From positions 1 to 13,388 of the forward strand of contig NAVB01003198.1 in assembly GCA_002179805.1 (NCBI GenBank): 13,388 nucleotides of DNA, written 5' to 3'. The notes under the pieces are model-generated. The model made no database searches, was not told the origin of the DNA, and saw nothing but the letters and a program-made list of their open reading frames with translations. The translations under genes were made by a program, and so were the position numbers. Position 1 is the first letter of the stretch, and every line of letters starts with the position of its first letter. Of this stretch, positions 1 to 7,731 are shown piece by piece. Origin of the DNA: Acanthamoeba lenticulata (Eukaryota; Discosea; Longamoebia; Acanthamoebidae).

Positions 1-81
1 CGACTTCCACCGCGTGTTGTGGCCAGCCTTGAGAAGCAGGGCATCCACTACGTATCACGCGACATGAGCGAACGCGCCTAA
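1..81 (+). CDS. 3' end of an unidentified protein-coding gene (partial)
   Basis: Frame 1 is open from the window edge to a TAA at 79-81 and ends ...SLEKQGIHYVSRDMSERA. The base composition is coding-like up to the stop and turns T- and C-rich straight after it, which fits the end of a last exon. Only 26 residues are visible, so no family can be assigned. Another frame is open for 22 codons, so the reading frame itself is not certain. Confidence 0.4.
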   Translation, partial: RLPPRVVASLEKQGIHYVSRDMSERA

Positions 82-314
82 CTTTTTGCGCCCACGATTT
101 TACCCAACTTTTGTCCCCCCCCCCTCCAATCCAACTCCTCCCACTTCTCAACATCGATGTACAGTCGCCATAGCCCTCATGCAATTCATAAATGGACTTG
201 CCATCTTGCCCTTGCTCGAATTAATTCTTAGTTGCTGTTTCTCTTCATAAAAACCGGGAATATTACGCCGTTGCTTTGCGCTCGTGAAAGGCTCATAAAG
301 ACGCATAATTGGTG
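82..314. other. Intergenic region with 3' UTR of the left gene and leader/promoter of the VPS9 gene
   Basis: No ORF worth calling lies here. The stretch holds a run of ten C at 115-124, pyrimidine-rich sequence around it, and AT-richer sequence from about 180. Weak TATA-like strings (ATAAAA at 247, CATAAAG at 294-300) lie upstream of the ATG at 315, but neither is a convincing TATA box. An in-frame TAA at 306-308 shows that the coding region cannot start further upstream without splicing. Confidence 0.5.
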
Positions 315-3300
315 ATGGAAGTCGCCAGTCTCGGAGGGGACGAGGACCTTGAGGGTGCCTTGTGCCCCTCATGGACCCAAGACCATGTGCCTGTCCTTGA
401 CTTCGCTAATTCCTTCCCCATGCGTGACGAAGATGAAGACGGGGGCGACCAGAATTCGACATGTTCTTCCACATCGGCCTTGTCGTCCACCGCCACCACT
501 CCGCGTTCCCTCACCTCCTCTTCCTCGGCAGCTGTCCTTCCCAACAGCCCGCCGAGGGTGAGCCACGCTATGTCCTTCTCTTGCAGCGTCCTGCCCGAAG
601 CGTCACCCGCGCTCCTCATGCCGGACAACCCTCCATCTATCATTATTGGCATGGCTCGCACTCGCCTTTCTCGTACGTTGTGCATACCACCTTCATACCC
701 CCTCCTTGACCTTCATTTGCACTTCACTTTGCCTAATACTCTCCGAGAAGCGACCGAAGAGGAAGAGGACGTTGTTGGGCGGGATCAAGTGCCACCAGAA
801 GCCGCAGGGGTCGAGAAGGACGATGAAGAAGTGGAAGAAGTGGTCAGCCCACGACATCGCGCAAACCACAGACGCGAGAAGGGCCGCGGCGCGCGGCTGC
901 TGCCAGTCCCCATGCTGGCGGCCGTGCCTCGACGGCTTACGACCAGCGCGCCGTCCCTGCCCACCCCCAACGGCCAGGCCACCGACCAACATCTCAGCAA
1001 GAGCTCAGGCCTCAGGCGCTCCAAGGAGGCCAAGAAGGCCAAAAAGGCCAGGAAGCAGGAGGAAAAGGCCAAGGCCAAGGCCAAGGAGGGCCGCATTTCG
1101 CCCAAGGGCACAACGAGCGCGCCCAACAACGCGCCCGTGCCCGTGCCGGGCGCCAGCCTCGGGGCCGTGGTGGCGGGCGGGGCCGGCTGGAAGGAGCACC
1201 TGGCGGCCCTCTTGGAGGAGGACTTTGAAACCTCGTTCCAGTCCACACTGGGCAACTCGTCGCCCTTTACCTCGCCTCTCATCAGTCGCGATGCGTCGAA
1301 CTCCTACTCGTCCCCCTCGTGGTCCTCCGCGCATGCCGGGGCGGCCACGACGAGTCCGCGATCAGGCTCGGTCTCGACGACGTTGCTGCCGCCGTCATCG
1401 GCCGCGTCCTTGTCTCCGTACAGGACTGGCTCGTCGCTGGCCATGCTGGCGTCCGCAGAGTGCCCCAAGCGCGTACCGCTCCGCAGCTCGCTCTCGGCCG
1501 AAGCCCTTCGTGCGGCCATGTACGTGCTTCTCTCCTGGCTGACGCCAGTTGTGGCAGCAAGAGGAAGGCTCACACACGACCACACACAGGAGTGAGTTGG
1601 AGGACGAGGAGAGCAGCATGATTTGCGCGCCGGAGAGGCAAGACTCAGCGCCGCTGAGCCCGCGCACCCTGGAGTCAGAAGACGACTGGCGCGAGGTGCT
1701 GCGACAGGGCTGGTGCGAGGAGCTCACCCGCATGGACAAGGCCAAGGCCTCACTGCTCCAGCCCAAGGTTCTTTTTATGGAGAATTACTTTTATTTCTTG
1801 AGTATGGGCCAGTGCACTGATATTGGGGAGGGGGGCGCAGGCACTGTTTGATGAGGCCAGCGAGAAGAAGCTAAAGAAGAAGCAGAAGAGGAAAAAGGAT
1901 CCGGCAGCGGAGCGGAAGAAGGTTCGTCACTTCACGAGTCGTCGTCATTCCCAACGTTTCTCCTCCGTGTAACTGACGCTGATGCGATGGCCGCTGACGC
2001 AGGTCCGAGCAAGGCTCAAGCGTCACAAGTACGGTCTCCTTCCTCTGTCGTGGGGAGTGCGGCTCGCGGCTTGACTGGGCAGGCTCACGCCTTTCTCTTT
2101 CTTTCTTTTTTTGTTATGAACAGGGCCAAGTGCAAGGCCGCGCTCAACCAGGCTACGGGCGCATTGAAGGACCTTCGCAACGACGTTCGTCTCTTCCCGC
2201 CGCCACCTTTCTCGCTGCTGCTGCTGCTGCTGACGGCACTTCTGCCTTACCACGTTGCTTCTGGGATCCCCACAGGCGCGCGTACTAAAGGTCGACGCCA
2301 AGGCCGAGCAGGCCAAGTACGCCCTGTGGCACCGACCTGCCCTCAAGCGCACGTACGTCCGCTTCGCAAATTCCGGACTCCCTCCTTTGAGCTTCGCAAG
2401 GGGCTTGGTACCTGATCATGACCGAATCCTCCACCAGGGCACGGCATCTCGCACACCTGCGCCTCGCGAGACTAGATATTCTGGAGAAGGTCGAGGAGCG
2501 GTACGTGCACCGCCGCCAGGTCAGGAGCCGAGACCAATTCTGACTGATTGACCTCGCTGCCGCGAGCAGGAAAATCGGGCTGATGGCGGCGCGAATCGAT
2601 GCGATCAAGGAGGCCATGCAGCGATGGAAGGCGGGCGAGGTCCTGTCCCCGCGCGACCGCTCGCTGTACCTCAAGCCGCACGTCATCTTCATCCAAGACG
2701 AGGTGCTGGCCCACCTCCGGCTACGCTTCACCGTGCGTTCTCCTGCCTCGTTGCCGCGCGCCTCGCGCCACTTGGCCCTGATGTTGGCGGGCGGGCGAGC
2801 GCAGGTGCTCAGCCAACAGCGGCGGCTGCTGGGGCTCATCTTCGATAGACAGCTGGCCGAGGCCGTGGAGGACACGGCCGAGCGCCGCACGCAGCGCTTG
2901 CGAGACCTGTTGACCTCGGCCAAGTCCAACGCGAGCGGGTTCCACTCGCTCGACGAGGCACAGCAATCGTCCTTTGACGCGCTCCTCCTCGACCAGCGCT
3001 TCAAAGAAGGTGCCACATGTGCAGCTGTCTTCAGACGAGGGTTCTCGTCCCCCGCCCACGCTTCGCTCAATCGCTCTCCTCCTTCCTCCTTCTCCCACAC
3101 GCAGGGCGGCGGCTGCAGCGCTTGAAGGAAGCGATGGAGCAGGCCGGGACCAACTACGAGCCCGTTGACATCCTGGCCTTCCTGGTGGTGCGCTCCGCCC
3201 CAGCCTTTGCAGTCGCGGGCGTTTGAGGCTCGGATCGAGGGGCTGACGATGTCTCTATGGGCGCGGGCGCAGTCGCTGGTGGACGAGATGCGCCAGGACC

Positions 3301-4353
3301 ACCACCTCGACGAGACCGAGTACCAGAAGCTGCGGCTGTTCATGAATCGGGCCGTGTTCCCGCGCATACACCGCCTCATCTTCCCTGCGCCTGATCCTGG
3401 TGCGTTCCTCTTCACCCTCCTCCTTCTATGCGGGCCCATTTGCCATCGTGCGGAGTGGAGAGAACTCACACCAGCTCAAACATCATGGCAGTCGACGAGA
3501 CCTACTGCGCGCATGCCAAGCTGTACGCCGCGCTGCCACCTTCCGCACTCCACGCCCCACCCGAGGTGCGTCTCGTCCTGGCTTGCGTGGCCTGCTGGCT
3601 GAACTTGCCTCTGACTTATCCCCAACGGTGCAGTATTGCCAAGAGAACGACAAGTACGCGGCGGACAGCCTGTACAGAGCTGCGTCGGACCGACTGGACG
3701 ACCTCATGTTCGTCATGGTGAGAGCCCCTCTTTTGGTTGCCGCAATAATGACATCAAGTCGCGCGGTGGCGCTGATTTCCATCTTTTGTTCGTGCGCTGC
3801 ACCAGGTCCCGACGGATGCCCTCGGCACGCTCGTGGAGGTCATGCACCTCATCAGCGACGAGGTGCGACGCCTTCCATGGAAGATGGAACCGGCTCATGT
3901 TCTTTGTCATTGACATTATTGTTCCTTCGTTCTTGGTATTGCTAGGCCACAGCGCGGTCGGGCGGAGCGACCACGGTGGGCGCCGACGTCCTGTTGCCCC
4001 TGTTCCAGTTCGCCCTGGTGCATTCACATCTGGTACCAACTATCTCCCTCGCCAACTTACCAGCCGACTCGCCCGCTTGACCTCACTGACTGGCCGCGGC
4101 CACCAATGGGGCAGTTTGACGTGCATCGGCTGGTGCGCTTCCTGGAGGAGTGGTCCGATGAGAGCGAGAAGCTCGGCGAGTACGGGTGGTCTCTCACCAC
4201 CCTCTCTGGTACGCGATCCTAATCCTACTCGGTCTGATGCCAGGAGGGATTGACACTCAACAACACCACAATGCAGCCGCAGCGCAGCACATCGCGATGA
4301 CGGGCCCCGACGGTCCTCCCCTCACTCTCGTGGACCATGACGCCCAGTCATGA
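315..4353 (+). CDS. VPS9-domain protein (putative Rab5-family GEF), about 18 exons, about 918 aa
   Basis: VPS9 domains catalyse GDP/GTP exchange on Rab5/Rab21-type GTPases at early endosomes. Hand-spliced exons: 315-672, 748-1519, 1590-1767, 1841-1921, 2003-2028, 2124-2184, 2276-2352, 2438-2500, 2570-2732, 2805-3009, 3105-3184, 3213-3399, 3492-3565, 3634-3717, 3806-3862, 3946-4032, 4115-4208, 4244-4353; phases agree throughout. The start is the first ATG after an in-frame TAA at 306. Residues 1-200 are Ser/Pro/Glu-rich and probably disordered; 209-234 is a Lys/Ala-rich helix; 377-690 is charged and helical; about 690-885 is helical bundle plus VPS9. The VPS9 core shows GADVLLP (D836, P840) and GEYGWSLTTL (W876, T879). 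By alignment to Rabex-5 this keeps the key Asp, Pro and Thr but has Trp for the Tyr. Uncertain places: 673-747 could be coding because it is in frame and open; 3185-3212 is only 28 bases; 4033-4114 could instead be a 31-base intron ending at 4063. Substrate Rab unknown. Confidence 0.75.
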
Positions 4354-4530
4354 ACGACGGTGCACGTAGTACCCTGTCAATCACGCTTATTTATTTGTTT
4401 GTAACGTAATGTATGATTTATGTATTTGAGAGGTCTTGATGATGGTGATCTTGCTTTTAGAAGGAGGAACATCGAGGTTTATGTTTTCGGTGCTATGTAC
4501 AAGTTCTCCACTGAAAGTGGTGAGCGCCAA
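4354..4530. other. Convergent intergenic region shared by 3' ends of VPS9 gene and Arf gene
   Basis: These 177 bases separate two stop codons that face each other. The middle part, about 4380-4440, is T-rich with TTTATTTGTTTGTAA-type sequence, as expected for 3' UTRs and polyadenylation signals. No gene is seen. Confidence 0.5.
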
Positions 4531-5079
4531 TCAGCCCAGTTGAGGCCTGAGAGTGTCGGCCAGCCACGCCATGCCCTCCTCGATGCCCATGCCTGTCGTG
4601 GCCGCCGACGCCTCGCAGTGAATTCGTCGCCCGCTGTTGGCCATCTCCGAGAGACCCAGTTGGCGCATGACCTCGGCCACGGAGAGCGCATGCGTGAAGT
4701 CCTGCTTGTTGGCGAACACGAGCAGTGCTGCGCCGGAGAGCTCGTCAGCTTTGAGCAGCGCGGCGAGCTCTTCCTTGGCCTCGGCCATGCGCTCGTGGTC
4801 GGCGCTGTCGACGACAAACACGACGGCGTGGGCGCCCTGGAAGTAGTAGCGCCACAGCCTTCGGATGCGATCCTGTCCGCCGACGTCCCACATGGTGAAA
4901 GAGATGTTCTTGTGCGACACGGTCTCAACGTTGAAGCCGATCGTGGGGATGGTTGTCACTTGTTCGCCCAGCTTGAGCTTGTAAAGAAGGGTGGTCTTGC
5001 CGGCGGCGTCGAGTCCTACAAGCAAGATCTTGGCTTCCTGGGAGAACCCAGAGAACAGCTTCTGCAGCCAGTTGCCCAT
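4531..5079 (-). CDS. Arf-family small GTPase (Arf1-like), 182 aa, intronless
   Basis: Arf proteins are myristoylated GTP-binding switches that recruit coats and lipid-modifying enzymes to Golgi and endosomal membranes. The reading frame starts MGNWLQKLF, with Gly2 as the expected N-myristoylation site and an amphipathic helix after it. The G motifs are all present: G1 GLDAAGKTT at 22-30, switch 1 [11 protein letters not shown] at 42-52, G3 WDVGGQD at 64-70 with the catalytic Gln69, G4 NKQD at 124-127, and G5 SAAT at 158-161 (Arf1 has TCAT). The length matches the family (Arf1 is 181 aa). Core regions are close to Arf1, but the second half has diverged, for example [10 protein letters not shown] and NKQDFTHA. 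This suggests an additional Arf paralogue or an Arl rather than the canonical Arf1. It has no introns, unlike its neighbours. Confidence 0.93.
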   Translation of the reverse strand: MGNWLQKLFSGFSQEAKILLVGLDAAGKTTLLYKLKLGEQVTTIPTIGFNVETVSHKNISFTMWDVGGQDRIRRLWRYYFQGAHAVVFVVDSADHERMAEAKEELAALLKADELSGAALLVFANKQDFTHALSVAEVMRQLGLSEMANSGRRIHCEASAATTGMGIEEGMAWLADTLRPQLG

Positions 5080-5372
5080 GTTTGTTCTTTGTGGCGGGGG
5101 GTAGTTGGCAAGTCGTGTGCTAGTGGTGAAGCTTCTATCAGCTTGCAGCTTGTAGTGCGTTGTGAATTACCGCTGTGAGAGCCCAGCATTTTCAATGCCA
5201 CCTACCAGGAGACGTTGCGGCGAACAGCCAACGTCGGCTCTGCCGACGTCGCGCAGTCTGGCCCACTTTTTCAACGAAGACGGACACCGACCAAGGAAAA
5301 AGAACAGAGAAAGCTGGAGAAAAAGTTTGCGGCCGACAAAAGGCAGATTCAAGATTGGCCTTGCGGCCCAAC
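5080..5372. promoter_or_regulatory. Divergent promoter region between Arf (-) and BUD13 (+)
   Basis: The 293 bases between the two start codons must carry both promoters and both 5' leaders. No TATA box is clear on either strand. A perfect 8-bp hairpin with a 3-base loop lies at 5231-5249. An upstream ATG at 5195 opens a different frame that runs past the BUD13 start to 5413, so the BUD13 transcript probably begins downstream of about 5197; otherwise it carries an overlapping upstream ORF. The promoter roles are inferred from gene orientation only. Confidence 0.45.
5231..5249. repeat. Perfect 8-bp inverted repeat (ACGTCGGC / GCCGACGT) with TCT loop
   Basis: The arms ACGTCGGC (5231-5238) and GCCGACGT (5242-5249) are exact reverse complements around TCT. 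The hairpin lies in the divergent Arf/BUD13 region, about 125 bases before the BUD13 ATG. It could be a binding site for a dimeric factor or a leader hairpin; the sequence alone does not decide. Confidence 0.6.
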
Positions 5373-6966
5373 ATGGCGACAGCAGAGTATTTGAAACGCT
5401 ACCTCAGTGGTGATGACACACAAAAGAGGGAGAAAAAGAAGAGGAAGAAGAAGAGTGACGGCGGGAAGAGGAATAAGCTCGGCAGCGGCCTAATGATTGT
5501 AGATGACGACGCACGTGCTCCGATAAAGGCCAAGCTTGATGATCGAATTGAGGAACAAGAAGTGGATGACGAAGAGGAAGACGCGCCTGTGGTTGTTTTG
5601 GACAGTGAGCTGTCGGCCCAAGCGCGACCCATCGGCTCCACCGCTGGCTGGGTCACGGTCGGCACCGGCAACAGTGGTGATTCGTCGCCTCCTAGGCGCG
5701 TTAGACACGATTCGCCGTCTTCACCGCGAGGAGAGGACATGTCGCCCCCACGCCGTCGCAGGCGGCTCGATTCACCATCGCCGACACGGGGGGAGGATTC
5801 GTCACCTCCGCGACGTAAGCGTCTTGATTCACCTTCACCAAGCCGTAGCCAGGATCTTTCGCCACCTCGCCGCAGGCACGATTCACCAGAGCCGCAGGAT
5901 CAGGGGACCCTTTCGCCGCCGCGCCGCCCCCGAGCTAGGCAAGATACGCCCTCACCAGCACGTGGCAGCGATTCCTCCCCGCCTCGACGCAGGATGCGCC
6001 ACGACTCGCCCGATGCCGCCTCTGCAGGCGACTTGTCGCCTCCTCGACGTGCCCAAGATACGGAGGACCTCTCTCCTCCACGACGGCAGACAACCGAAGC
6101 CGCCGGCCCACCCGCCTCAGCGGTGCCCGGTGGTGCAGCTACGCTCAACTCGGGCATCAAGGCCGGTCTGCGCACGGGATCGGACCTTAAGGCCGAGGCC
6201 AGCCGGATCAAGCGCATGCAGGACGAAAAGTTCAACAAGATGGACCCGGAGACCTCGGGCCGCGCTGCGCCGACCATCTATCGTGACCGCCGAGGACGGA
6301 AGCTCGACATGCTCAACGAGATGGTCAATCGCGACAGCGGCGTCAAGCCCGAGGAGAGTGAGTCCAGCTACGAGTGGGGCGTGGGCGCCGCCAAGAAGCA
6401 GACGCGCGAGGACGCCCGCAAGAGGCTCGAGGAGGAGCGCAACCAGCCGTTTGCCCGCCTGCCCGACGACCCGTCGCTCGACGCCCACTTCCGCGATGTC
6501 GAGCGCTGGGGCGATCCCATGGCCGCTCTTCTCAGCGTACGTTCTCAACACTCCCCCCCCCCTCCCTCTGCGCTTGCTTGGCTGGCTCCTCTGTCTCACC
6601 ATATGCTCCTCTGGGTGCAACAGGCCAAGGGTGACAAGAAAAAAAAGGACAAGAAGAGCAAAAAGGACAAGAAAAAGAAGAAGAAGAAGAAGCACTTCCT
6701 GGATGTGGACGACGATGCCGTGTGCAAGTACCGAGCGCCGCCCAACCGGTTCAACATCCCGGCGGGCCCGCGGTGGGATGGGCGTGATCGCAGCAACGGC
6801 TTCGAAAAGGTCCGCTTACTTCCTCTTTATATCTTTAGTCCCAAGTTCATGACTCATACGAATGTTTACTGTCGTCGTGTGATGTCAACAGCGATTGTTT
6901 ACGCGCCAGTCACAATCCATTGCGCTCCAGAAGCAGGCCTACGCCTGGAGCGTGGAGGACATGTGA
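5373..6966 (+). CDS. BUD13: BUD13 homologue, pre-mRNA splicing RES complex subunit, 474 aa, 3 exons
   Basis: BUD13 is the scaffold of the RES (retention and splicing) complex, with the Ist3/RBMX2 and Pml1/SNIP1 homologues, in the activated spliceosome. Exons are 5373-6536, 6624-6809 and 6892-6966; introns are 87 and 82 bases. The ATG at 5373 gives MATAEYLKRYLSGDD, the typical BUD13 N-terminus, although the frame is open upstream to 5175. Visible parts: basic patch at about 20-30; acidic stretch at about 62-75; eight SPPRR repeats at 104-238; the BUD13 core from YRDRRGRKLDML (from 303) through EWGVG and the RWGDPMAALLS end of exon 1; a Lys-rich tract at about 390-407; then PPNRFNIPAG, RWDGRDRSNGFEK and the ending AYAWSVEDM. 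The third-exon start at 6892 was chosen because it restores RLFTRQSQ between FEK and AYAWS, as in other BUD13 proteins. An acceptor at 6930 is the alternative. The Lys tract sits at the start of exon 2, next to an in-frame intron, so retention of that intron would not break the frame. Confidence 0.93.
5682..6086 (+). repeat. Eight tandem SPPRR-type repeats inside BUD13
   Basis: The unit is about 12-20 residues and follows SPPRR-x-(R)HDSP-xxx. SPPRR occurs eight times in residues 104-238, often followed by HDSP, LDSP or DTP. Human BUD13 carries a similar RHDSP/SPPRR array as I recall it, so the array is either ancient or convergent. Ser-Pro sites beside Arg make it a likely target of SR-type or proline-directed kinases (inference). 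Codon choice varies between copies, so this is not a recent DNA duplication. Confidence 0.85.
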
Positions 6967-7057
6967 GCAGTGTGATCTTCGGGGCCGTATTTATTGTTCT
7001 CTCATCTTATTTCTGTCGACTGCATATTTTTTGACCGGTGCCCCAAGAGTGTGAAAG
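6967..7057. other. Short intergenic region after BUD13
   Basis: T-rich sequence follows the BUD13 stop (ATTTATTGTTCTC and a T run near 7026-7032), as expected for a 3' UTR. No gene is seen. Confidence 0.4.
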
Positions 7058-7174
7058 ATGGAGCAGCCGAGCCAAACGAACAATGAACATCCGCCCGCGC
7101 TTGTTGTGGAATTGGTCTTGCGTCACATCAGCGCGCGTATAAAGCCCGTGTGCTGCGTGGAACGGCTCGCGAGT
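7058..7174 (+). pseudogene. Possible N-terminal remnant of an F-box-like ankyrin gene
   Basis: An ATG at 7058 opens a frame with ALVVELVLRHISARIKPVCC, which faintly resembles the first helices of an F-box. Acanthamoeba ankyrin proteins often begin with such a segment. Beyond about 7175 the same frame runs antisense to ankyrin repeats and is meaningless. This could be chance; it is listed because it would fit a rearranged ankyrin gene. Confidence 0.25.
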
Positions 7175-7183
7175 ATAGCTGGC

Positions 7184-7345
7184 GCACGTCCTCTCGTCCC
7201 ATGGACAGCCATTGTCGCACAACCACTTGAGCACCTCGCTGTGGCCGTTCTCGGCCGCCTTTATGCAGGCTGACTCGTCCCACTGGCAGCCTTGAGAGCG
7301 TAACCATTTGAGTACTTCAAGGTGTCCGCCCTCCGCCGTGGCCCG
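7184..7345 (-). pseudogene. Ankyrin-repeat fragment, minus strand (two repeats)
   Basis: Reading leftward from 7345, the minus strand encodes about two 26-28-residue ankyrin units: EGGHLEVLKWLRSQGCQWDE followed by ENGHSEVLKWLCDNGCPWDE. The pattern is typical of Acanthamoeba and of giant viruses that infect it. A 171-codon frame (7522-7007) contains it, but its flanks are antisense to other remnants and carry no further ankyrin consensus. It is therefore best read as a fragment and not an intact protein. A plus-strand ankyrin fragment begins 13 bases away in the opposite direction. Confidence 0.65.
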
Positions 7346-7357
7346 TGTGCCGAGCGG

Positions 7358-7461
7358 GCAGTGATACTCAAGTGGTTGCACGCCAATGGCTGCCCATGGA
7401 GCAGGCTCGCCTACGCGGCAGCGGGCATACTGATGTGCTTGAGTGGTTGCGCGACAACTCT
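7358..7461 (+). pseudogene. Ankyrin-repeat fragment, plus strand, with a frameshift
   Basis: The plus strand reads AVILKWLHANGCPWSRLAYAAA from 7358. The ankyrin frame then shifts at about 7420 to GHTDVLEWLRDN (to 7461). The shift equals the loss of one base or the gain of two. Downstream no further repeat is recognisable before the lectin promoter. With the minus-strand fragment next to it, this is a head-to-head pair of broken ankyrin pieces. Confidence 0.6.
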
Positions 7462-7646
7462 CCGCGAGCCACTTCTTTTCTTGGTGCATCTCGCATGTTA
7501 AGGTGCTGGACCACGTCAGCATATCTCAAGCAGCCAATGAGGTGCGGTAGTCCTGTCGGCACAAAGTAATCAACCACCCAGATTGACCGTGAAGAATCAA
7601 CGGGAGAGCTCTGCACACCAGACCTGTTCGGAGCATGGTGGACGGA
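7462..7646. other. Upstream region of the lectin gene
   Basis: No gene is seen after the last ankyrin match. The stretch leads into the TATA box at 7647 and presumably contains the upstream control elements of the lectin gene. No specific site could be named. Confidence 0.35.
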
Positions 7647-7653
7647 TATAAAG
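7647..7653 (+). promoter_or_regulatory. TATA box of the Luke-type lectin gene
   Basis: TATAAAG lies 85 bases before the ATG at 7732, in a mixed-composition context. A start site about 30 bases downstream would give a leader of about 50 bases, rich in CAACCTCACC-type sequence. It is the clearest TATA box in the window and fits a strongly expressed gene. Confidence 0.6.
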
Positions 7654-7731
7654 TCCTCGTCCTGTTGCAGTCATAACATCAATCAAGCAAGCAAGCGAGC
7701 TGCCAACAACCTCAACCTCACCAACCTCACC

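Noticed and set aside
646..1542. 298-residue plus-strand frame rich in Arg and Pro overlapping the VPS9 gene
   Set aside because: Beyond about 880 it is a low-complexity Arg/Pro shadow. The frame from 315 keeps sensible composition and joins in phase to the next exon at 1590.
2285..3469. 394-residue minus-strand frame opposite the VPS9 exons
   Set aside because: It is Arg/Ser-rich, crosses all the introns that splice cleanly on the plus strand, and has no recognisable motif.
4420..5178. 252-residue plus-strand frame opposite the Arf gene
   Set aside because: The minus strand encodes a complete Arf with all G motifs, so this is its antisense shadow.
5175..5372. N-terminal extension of BUD13 upstream of the ATG at 5373
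   Set aside because: The frame is open but has no ATG, and MATAEYLKRYLSG matches the family N-terminus.
5536..6852. 438-residue plus-strand frame overlapping BUD13
   Set aside because: Arg/Pro/His-rich out-of-frame reading of the BUD13 exon; it ignores the splice sites and has no motif.
7007..7522. Intact 171-residue ankyrin protein on the minus strand
   Set aside because: Only 7345-7184 matches ankyrin repeats. The right part is antisense to plus-strand ankyrin sequence and the left part has no repeat.
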